Source: Patescibacteria group bacterium
GTDB taxonomy: Bacteria; Patescibacteriota; Minisyncoccia; Moranbacterales; JAKLHP01
Assembly (NCBI GenBank): GCA_022710085.1
Contig: JAKLHP010000042.1
Span: forward strand, 1-7,026
Direction: 5' to 3'
Length of the DNA stretch: 7,026 nt
Every line of letters begins with the position of its first letter. Within the stretch, counting starts at the first letter, position 1. The notes beneath the pieces were generated by a model. The model was given only the letters and a program-made list of their open reading frames with translations. It was not told the origin of the DNA and did no database searches. The position numbers were made by a program, and so were the translations under genes. Shown here one piece after another: positions 1 to 4,868 of the stretch.

Positions 1-353
1 TGGAGGAAATTTTCGGGATGATTAATAAAGAGCTTAAGGCGATCAATAAAGCGGGACTTCTTCCAGCAGGAGCGGTAATTACAGGAGGAGGAGCCAATCT
101 TCCTCAAATTGTTGATTTAGCCAAAAATTCCCTCGGACTTCCTGCACAAATTGGTTTTCCGATTAATCTTGGAGGAATGATGAATAAAGTTGATGACCCT
201 TCCTTTTCTACGGTCATTGGTCTCATAATTTGGAACGGGGTGGAAGGGATAAATTCCCAGAAAGGATCGAAAGGAGTCTTGGGAGAAATTTCAAACACAA
301 CGGAGGAAACTGTTAAAAAAATGAAAAAGTGGGTAGAGAAATTCCTACCATAA
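1..353 (+). CDS. ftsA: Cell division protein FtsA, C-terminal part (5' end outside window)
   Basis: FtsA is the actin-like ATPase that tethers FtsZ filaments to the inner face of the cell membrane and recruits later divisome proteins. Only the last 116 residues are visible; the frame is open from base 3, and the ATG at 18 is internal because codons before it read EEIFG in frame. The segment LPAGAVITGGGANLP (visible residues 20-34) matches the adenosine-binding motif of the actin fold, and the following stretch to FSTVIGLIIWNG aligns with the end of FtsA domain 2. A variable linker follows, then the last 18 residues form a basic amphipathic helix (KKMKKWVEKFLP), as expected for the membrane-targeting sequence. 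The gene stops with TAA and is followed by ftsZ, the usual order. I saw no terminator after it, so read-through into ftsZ is possible. Confidence 0.93.
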   Translation, partial: EEIFGMINKELKAINKAGLLPAGAVITGGGANLPQIVDLAKNSLGLPAQIGFPINLGGMMNKVDDPSFSTVIGLIIWNGVEGINSQKGSKGVLGEISNTTEETVKKMKKWVEKFLP

Positions 354-393
354 ATTTGTTAAAATTAATTATTTTTTGGATAAATTGTCCGGC

Positions 394-423
394 TTGACAT
401 CACAAAGGAAGTTATGCTAGATT
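394..423 (+). promoter_or_regulatory. Predicted sigma70-type promoter for ftsZ
   Basis: A perfect -35 box TTGACA (394-399) is followed after 18 bases by TAGATT (418-423, 4 of 6 matches to TATAAT), which is preceded by an extended -10 motif TGc (415-417). Transcription would start near 430, giving a leader of roughly 100 bases before the ftsZ start at 528. The site lies in the ftsA-ftsZ gap, so ftsZ can probably be expressed independently of ftsA. This is a consensus match only. Confidence 0.6.
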
Positions 424-527
424 TAGATACTGTAAAGGAGTAGCTTTTTAAAGATTTTTCAATGGTTAATTCTCTGTCTCGGAGATTTTGTACTAAGGCA
501 GGCCAGTTAATCAAAAAATATTGTTTT

Positions 528-1730
528 ATGGCTGAAATAAAACCGGATATCGAAACCTTTGCGAAGATAAAAGTAGTTGGAGTGGGGGGTTCGGGAAATA
601 ACGCAATAAGCAGGATGATTGAATCCAAAATCAAAGGGGTTGAATTTGTTGCAATCAATACTGATGCCCAGGCGCTTCATCATTCAAAAGCTTCAGAAAA
701 AGTCCACATTGGAAAAAATTTGACCAAGGGATTGGGAGCCGGAATGAATCCGGAAATAGGAAGACAGGCGGCCGAAGAAAATAGGGACGAAATTCAGGAA
801 GTGCTCAAGGGGGCCGATATGGTTTTTGTGACTTGCGGACTTGGCGGTGGAACTGGAACCGGAGCTGCTCCAATTGTGGCCGAAACAGCCAAAGAACTCG
901 GAGCGCTGACTGTCGCCGTAGTGACCAAGCCTTTTTCTTTTGAAGGTGCTCAGAGAAAAGCCATTGGAGAAGAAGGATTGGATAATCTGAAAGATAGAGT
1001 AGATTCATTGATTACTATTCCAAATGATAAGCTGCTTTCTATAATTGACCGAAAAACAACTTTGCTTAGCGCTTTTAGAATTGTTGATGATGTTCTCAGA
1101 CAAGGCGTTCAGGGTATTTCCGATCTCATAACCAAGCCGGGAGTGGTCAATGTTGATTTTGCCGATGTTCGAGCTATTTTAGAAGATAGTGGCTCGGCTC
1201 TTATGGGAATTGGAATTGCCAGTGGGGATAACAGATCCATTGAAGCTGCCCGCCAGGCTATCAATAGTCCGCTTCTGGAACTTTCCATTGACGGAGCTAA
1301 GGGGGTTCTTTTTAATGTCTCTGGATCAAGCGATTTAACAATGCTTGAAATCAATGAAGCGGCCAATGTTATTACTGAAAATATTGATCCCAATGCCAAG
1401 GTTATTTTTGGAGCAGTTACTGATGACCAGATAAGAAAAGGCGATGTTCATATCACTGTTATTGCTACCGGCTTCGATACTAATAAAGTTAATGAAGCTT
1501 CAGAAAAAATATCCCGAGCTTTTTCAGGAACAACCGCAATACCGGTAGAAACCAAGAAAAAAGAAGAACCGAAGGAAAAAATAATTTTTCCGGCTAAAAA
1601 ACTGGAGACCAAAATGATAATCGAAGAAAAAATCCAGCCAAGAGGAATTTCCATGAGAGGAGAAACCTCAGAACCGGAAGAAGATGAACTTGAAATTCCG
1701 GCTTTCATCCGGAGGAAGATGGAAAAATAA
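528..1730 (+). CDS. ftsZ: Cell division protein FtsZ (tubulin-like GTPase)
   Basis: FtsZ polymerises at midcell in a GTP-dependent way and forms the ring that organises division. The 400-residue product has the GTPase domain from about residue 13 to 317. It carries the GVGGSGNNA nucleotide loop (18-26), the tubulin signature GGGTGTG (106-112), the PFSFEG segment (135-140), and the T7 synergy loop NVDFADV (208-214) with the catalytic aspartates D210 and D213. A charged Lys/Glu-rich linker (about 335-385) leads to EIPAFIRRKMEK (389-400), the C-terminal peptide that binds FtsA and other partners. Nothing catalytic is missing and the length is typical. The frame stays open to an ATG at 462, but the extra 22 residues (MVNSLSRRF...) resemble no FtsZ N-terminus, whereas the protein from 528 (MAEIKPDIETFAKIKVVGVGG) begins just ahead of the conserved domain. 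Neither start has a well-placed Shine-Dalgarno. It follows ftsA by 174 bases and ends at a hairpin terminator. Confidence 0.97.
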   Translation: MAEIKPDIETFAKIKVVGVGGSGNNAISRMIESKIKGVEFVAINTDAQALHHSKASEKVHIGKNLTKGLGAGMNPEIGRQAAEENRDEIQEVLKGADMVFVTCGLGGGTGTGAAPIVAETAKELGALTVAVVTKPFSFEGAQRKAIGEEGLDNLKDRVDSLITIPNDKLLSIIDRKTTLLSAFRIVDDVLRQGVQGISDLITKPGVVNVDFADVRAILEDSGSALMGIGIASGDNRSIEAARQAINSPLLELSIDGAKGVLFNVSGSSDLTMLEINEAANVITENIDPNAKVIFGAVTDDQIRKGDVHITVIATGFDTNKVNEASEKISRAFSGTTAIPVETKKKEEPKEKIIFPAKKLETKMIIEEKIQPRGISMRGETSEPEEDELEIPAFIRRKMEK

Positions 1731-1757
1731 TCATAATATCCATTTGAACTTTACTAT

Positions 1758-1797
1758 AAAAACTGCCTTTAAATTAATATCGGGCGGTTTTTGTTTT
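1758..1797 (+). terminator. Rho-independent terminator after ftsZ
   Basis: AAAAACTGCC (1758-1767) pairs with GGCGGTTTTT (1783-1792), a 10-bp stem with one G-T wobble, closing a 15-base AT-rich loop. The downstream arm runs into a T-rich tract interrupted by single Gs. It begins 27 bases after the ftsZ stop and separates the division genes from the surface-protein genes. The long loop makes it weaker than the terminator at 4740. Confidence 0.75.
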
Positions 1798-1805
1798 GTG
1801 CATTT

Positions 1806-1834
1806 TTAACAAAACATTTATTTTGTTGTATAAT
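1806..1834 (+). promoter_or_regulatory. Promoter of the first large surface-protein gene
   Basis: TTAACA (1806-1811, 5 of 6 matches to the -35 consensus) is spaced 17 bases from a perfect TATAAT (1829-1834). Transcription should begin near 1841, leaving a leader of only about 20 bases before the ATG at 1862. That leader is A-rich, ends in seven As, and contains no Shine-Dalgarno. The element is clearly related to the promoter at 4812-4841. Confidence 0.75.
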
Positions 1835-1861
1835 TAAACCATAACAACTAACTTAAAAAAA

Positions 1862-4726
1862 ATGAAAACAAAAACAAGCCGTGTTTTAGAACTGATGGCT
1901 ATCGGACTAATTTTGATAGGAGTTAGTTTTTTTGGAATTGCCAAGGCCGAAGACATGCCTGTCATTATGGAACAACCGCCGGCTGATTTGCCTCTCCCTG
2001 ATGGTGTAAAGCTTCCTGAGGGACAAGACTATAAATCAATTATAAGCTCTCCGAATCAGAATGAAATTCCTGATGGCGCAAAAGAACCTGTCGCTTTCAA
2101 ACAAATAGACTTATTGCTTTCTGATTTAAAAACAGATAAATTTGAATATTTTTCAGGCGACACAATAAAAGGATCTTTCAAAATAAAAAATAATAGTAAC
2201 TATTATTCCAACGGGCTTTATTATAAAGTAACATTACACAGAATAAATTCGGACAAGGAGAATGTAATGTTTTTTGATCAATCAACTTACATTGATTATA
2301 GTCTAAGTGAAACCTTTAACTTCTCTCCTCAAGAAGAAAAAAATTTTTCTTTTTCTCAAAAAATTCCCAAGTTTTCCCAGTCAGGAGCTGGCTATCTCAT
2401 AAGAGTCACAACTTTTAACGCCCGAGGTCTTGAGCTTGCAAGCAACTATCAGAAATTAATAATAAAAAATAATACAGGCGATGAAAGAATGATCTTTCTT
2501 GATCCTGAAAAAAGCCAGATTTTTGCTCCGAATAGGCCTTACGGAAATCAAGAGGGAGGAGTTTTTGAATACGGAAAGGAATATAATCCAGCAATGGAAA
2601 AAGATAAACCCAATACAATCATTACTCTTAAGAATGAAGTACAAACCAGAATAGGATATTTAGTTAAAAATAATCCCAAGGAGAAAGTGAAAGCTAAAGT
2701 TTCTTTTTACAAGCATGGAAATTATACAAAAGTGATCGATTCCAAAGAATATGAAGTTTCCAATGATTTTTCCAATGGATCTTCAGGATATTTTGATTTG
2801 ACCCTTCCGCTATTTCCGGAACCAGGAACTTATGAAGCCGTGGTCAAACTTTTTGTTGGAGAAAATGAGGCTTCTAATTTTCTGGGTATTCGATACACGA
2901 CAAAAGGTGACAGCGGATTGATCTATGATTTTCTGGTCGAAGAAAAAGGAGATGATAATTTCACTTTGAACTTATTTTTGGCTGGGCCTGCTGATTTGAA
3001 CATTCGGGAGGATAAAAAATTTGAAGGTAAGGTTTTCTTTGAGGTTCGAGAGGAGGAAACCAAAAAAACTTGTTTTGGAAAAACAATCTTTACTGGAGAA
3101 GGAGCAATGACTCAGGTGCACTTTACACTTGACAATTGTTCCAAGCCATATCAATTTAATGCCACCCTGTATAATAAAGACGGAAAAATTTTGGATCAAC
3201 AAGAGATTTCTCAATCGGCTCAAAACAATTTCGGAAATAACCAAGAAAACCAAAAATCAATCAGAAACATAATCTTTATCAGCTTTGGAATCCTGACGGT
3301 TATTCTGTTGTTCGTTATCTTTTTCAGGAAGAAACCAACCAAGCCAATTTTTGTGATTATTTTTACTCTTTCAGTTTCTTTTGGATTATTTGGACTTGGA
3401 AATAAGACAAAAGCAGGCGAGTTCAATAGTAGTCCTTACGGTGGTCCGTATCATTATTTGTCAGCAAAGGTTCCCAACGCATATACCAGACAGTATGTTC
3501 CGGTTACTTGCCCTTCGGGTTATTCTCAGGCGCAGTCGGCCTATGGTGATGATAACTATTATTATAGTTATCAACAGCCAATTTGCTGTCCGTCGAATCT
3601 TCCTTATTATAAGACTGATTGGTGGGGAGGATATGCTTGTTATGATTATTATAGTCTTTGGGGATGGTCATGGAATACGGCACCTGCTACTATAGGATCG
3701 GGAGGGTATTGGACTTGGGTTCCCGTAGGTTATTTTTATGGATTTGATTATTATTTGCAGAATTATAAATCCAGTTTTAACCAAGGGGAAACTATGTCTA
3801 TTTATGAAGTGATCCATAATTTTACTAATTGCGGAAATAGTGGTAGTGCTTATGGAGGATATTCAAACTACTATGTTTATAATGCTTATGGACAACTCGT
3901 ATTCCAAAGCGGTTATTGGCATGGTGAATATGCCGGAGCTGCGAGTATGTCTATCCCTTTGAATTTTGCGCCTGGAAACTATGTTTTATACATTTCCTCA
4001 TACAAGCAACATTGGGCAGGACAAGATGATCCAATGTATACCGGCTCCGATTGGATATGGTTTTCATTTAATATCATAAATCCCAATGCCACTCTTAGTG
4101 TTGGTTATCCGGGAAACAATGGGATCGTATATGACGGAGTAGGTATTTATTGCGGAGGAGGCTATGGATATTGTTCCACTTCAATCCCATTTAATAACTG
4201 GAGAAATCTTTATGCTGCTTCATTGAACGGCGCTACTTTCTCCTATTGGACTGGCGATTGTGCTGGAGCTGGTTCTAATCCCACATGCTCTTTGTATATG
4301 AATTCATCCAAGTCTGTTTCTGCTGTTTTCAGCTGTTCCTGCAACAGTAGCGACACTGCCAATCATTGCGAAGGAACAACCTATACCAATTCCTGCGGCG
4401 CGACTTGCACCGGAACCAAACCTAACAACCCCTGGACTCCCGATCCTTCCGGAACTTGCAACAACAGTACACTGACCCAAACCAGCAATTGCGGAAACAC
4501 CAGAACAGTACCGGGAACTATGCCTACCCTGAACGGACAGTGCGGCAGTGCCTCCGGCAAGCTTTGGGACATCAAACCTAATTCCGACCTTTGTTCCATT
4601 GGAACTTCTTCCGATCCAACTTCCTCAGAAAACCAGTGGTGCTGGAACTGCAGCGGAATCTGCGGAGGATCTGCCACTGAATGTTGCGCCCAAAGGGACA
4701 GTAACTGGAAAGAAGTCGCTCCTTAG
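1862..4726 (+). CDS. Large exported multidomain surface protein, first of two tandem paralogs
   Basis: I recognise no named family for the whole 954-residue protein. Residues 1-29 are a signal peptide (basic start, hydrophobic core, AKA before ED). A Pro-rich stretch (34-53) leads into a beta-rich ectodomain (about 80-450). It holds phrases typical of Ig-like folds, such as GDTIKGSFKIKNNS (99-112) and PGTYEAVVKLF (321-331), and its only two cysteines (C404, C426). A membrane segment (469-488), a basic turn RKKPTKP (489-495) and a second hydrophobic segment ending TKA (496-518) follow; the latter looks like an internal signal peptide. Residues 520-740 are aromatic (36 Tyr in 521-740). Residues 742-823 resemble the divergent InlB B-repeat, and 825-954 hold 14 cysteines in modules familiar from CPR surface proteins. 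The protein ends without a sorting motif or membrane anchor. The ATG is the first in frame after the promoter and directly begins the signal peptide. Adhesion, envelope or surface-layer roles are possible but unproven. Confidence 0.9.
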   Translation: MKTKTSRVLELMAIGLILIGVSFFGIAKAEDMPVIMEQPPADLPLPDGVKLPEGQDYKSIISSPNQNEIPDGAKEPVAFKQIDLLLSDLKTDKFEYFSGDTIKGSFKIKNNSNYYSNGLYYKVTLHRINSDKENVMFFDQSTYIDYSLSETFNFSPQEEKNFSFSQKIPKFSQSGAGYLIRVTTFNARGLELASNYQKLIIKNNTGDERMIFLDPEKSQIFAPNRPYGNQEGGVFEYGKEYNPAMEKDKPNTIITLKNEVQTRIGYLVKNNPKEKVKAKVSFYKHGNYTKVIDSKEYEVSNDFSNGSSGYFDLTLPLFPEPGTYEAVVKLFVGENEASNFLGIRYTTKGDSGLIYDFLVEEKGDDNFTLNLFLAGPADLNIREDKKFEGKVFFEVREEETKKTCFGKTIFTGEGAMTQVHFTLDNCSKPYQFNATLYNKDGKILDQQEISQSAQNNFGNNQENQKSIRNIIFISFGILTVILLFVIFFRKKPTKPIFVIIFTLSVSFGLFGLGNKTKAGEFNSSPYGGPYHYLSAKVPNAYTRQYVPVTCPSGYSQAQSAYGDDNYYYSYQQPICCPSNLPYYKTDWWGGYACYDYYSLWGWSWNTAPATIGSGGYWTWVPVGYFYGFDYYLQNYKSSFNQGETMSIYEVIHNFTNCGNSGSAYGGYSNYYVYNAYGQLVFQSGYWHGEYAGAASMSIPLNFAPGNYVLYISSYKQHWAGQDDPMYTGSDWIWFSFNIINPNATLSVGYPGNNGIVYDGVGIYCGGGYGYCSTSIPFNNWRNLYAASLNGATFSYWTGDCAGAGSNPTCSLYMNSSKSVSAVFSCSCNSSDTANHCEGTTYTNSCGATCTGTKPNNPWTPDPSGTCNNSTLTQTSNCGNTRTVPGTMPTLNGQCGSASGKLWDIKPNSDLCSIGTSSDPTSSENQWCWNCSGICGGSATECCAQRDSNWKEVAP
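3266..3415 (+). other. Encoded membrane hairpin with internal signal-peptide-like segment, first paralog
   Basis: Codons 469-518 encode a hydrophobic helix (NIIFISFGILTVILLFVIFF), a basic turn (RKKPTKP) and a second hydrophobic stretch closing with NKTKA before GEF. By the positive-inside rule the N-terminal ectodomain and the aromatic C-terminal region both lie outside, and the basic turn inside. The second helix has the basic/hydrophobic/A-x-A order of a cleavable signal, here with T and A at -3 and -1. Whether cleavage occurs is inference; a plain two-helix hairpin is the alternative. The equivalent segment in the second paralog is a better match. Confidence 0.7.
4085..4330 (+). other. Encoded InlB-B-repeat-like domain
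   Basis: Residues 742-823 of the first surface protein follow the pattern of the divergent InlB B-repeat family (Pfam Flg_new_2 type). They run from an opening strand ATLSVGYPGNNGIVYDGVG, through two cysteines in a Gly-rich loop (C764, C771), to a FSYWTGDCAG core (793-802) and a closing SKSVSAVF (816-823). In known proteins the core usually reads F-x-x-W-x-G-D-C and the end reads K-S-V-x-A-x-F, and both are present. Such repeats are small beta modules in surface and adhesion proteins. Only one copy is seen here. The family assignment is from memory of the pattern. Confidence 0.65.
4334..4723 (+). other. Encoded Cys-rich C-terminal modules of higher GC content
   Basis: Codons 825-954 hold 14 cysteines. 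One part (about 836-887) contains CTGTKPNNPWTPDPSGTC and LTQTSNCGNTRT. The next (about 890-945) contains NGQCGSASGK, LCSIGTSSDPTSS, WCWNCSGICGG and a final CCAQ. These phrases resemble short Cys/Gly/Trp modules that recur in exported CPR and environmental bacterial proteins; I cannot name a function. Counting bases 4381-4560 gives 100 of 180 as G or C (56%), against 15 of 60 in bases 2101-2160 and 21 of 60 in 3541-3600 of the same gene. The amino-acid bias explains part of this, but acquisition of the module by shuffling is also plausible. Confidence 0.6.
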
Positions 4727-4739
4727 TCAACTTTGAATA

Positions 4740-4771
4740 AAAAAAGAGCAGCTTGAAAGCTGCTCTTTTTT
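4740..4771 (+). terminator. Strong rho-independent terminator between the paralogs
   Basis: Bases 4740-4753 pair perfectly with 4758-4771, a 14-bp stem around a TGAA tetraloop. The GAGCAGCTT core is flanked by A and T tracts, and the downstream arm ends in six Ts. It starts 14 bases after the stop of the first surface-protein gene. The flanking A tract means it could also act on the opposite strand, although no converging gene is present here. Confidence 0.92.
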
Positions 4772-4811
4772 GGTTTTGAATTAATAATTTAAAATTTGAT
4801 TATAATGCTGA

Positions 4812-4841
4812 TTTACAAAAAATTTTCTTTTGTTATATAAT
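4812..4841 (+). promoter_or_regulatory. Promoter of the second large surface-protein gene
   Basis: TTTACA (4812-4817, 5 of 6 matches) and a perfect TATAAT (4836-4841) are separated by 18 bases. The -10 box begins 33 bases before the ATG at 4869, exactly as in the first paralog. From the -10 box to the ATG, 25 of 33 positions match the other promoter without gaps. The roughly 20-base leader is A-rich, ends in six As, and has no Shine-Dalgarno. Confidence 0.75.
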
Positions 4842-4868
4842 TAACTTATAATAAATAATTCTAAAAAA

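Noticed and set aside
435..440. AAGGAG as a ribosome binding site for a small leader peptide before ftsZ
   Set aside because: No ATG, GTG or TTG lies 4-12 bases downstream, so there is no reading frame for it to serve.
462..527. Upstream in-frame ATG at 462 as the start of ftsZ, adding 22 residues
   Set aside because: The extension (MVNSLSRRFCTKAGQLIKKYCF) resembles no FtsZ N-terminus, and the nearest Shine-Dalgarno-like AAGGAG (435-440) is about 21 bases away, too far to serve it. The start at 528 fits the family.
365..658. Minus-strand open frames over ftsZ and the surface genes (for example 365-658, 1109-1399, 4381-4677)
   Set aside because: They overlap confidently assigned genes in antisense, show no recognisable motifs, and have no promoter or leader of their own.
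4548..4736. Alternative + strand frame overlapping the end of the first surface gene
   Set aside because: It lies within the Cys-rich tail in another frame. The annotated frame keeps regular Cys/Gly/Trp patterns to its stop, so this is a shadow and not evidence of a frameshift.
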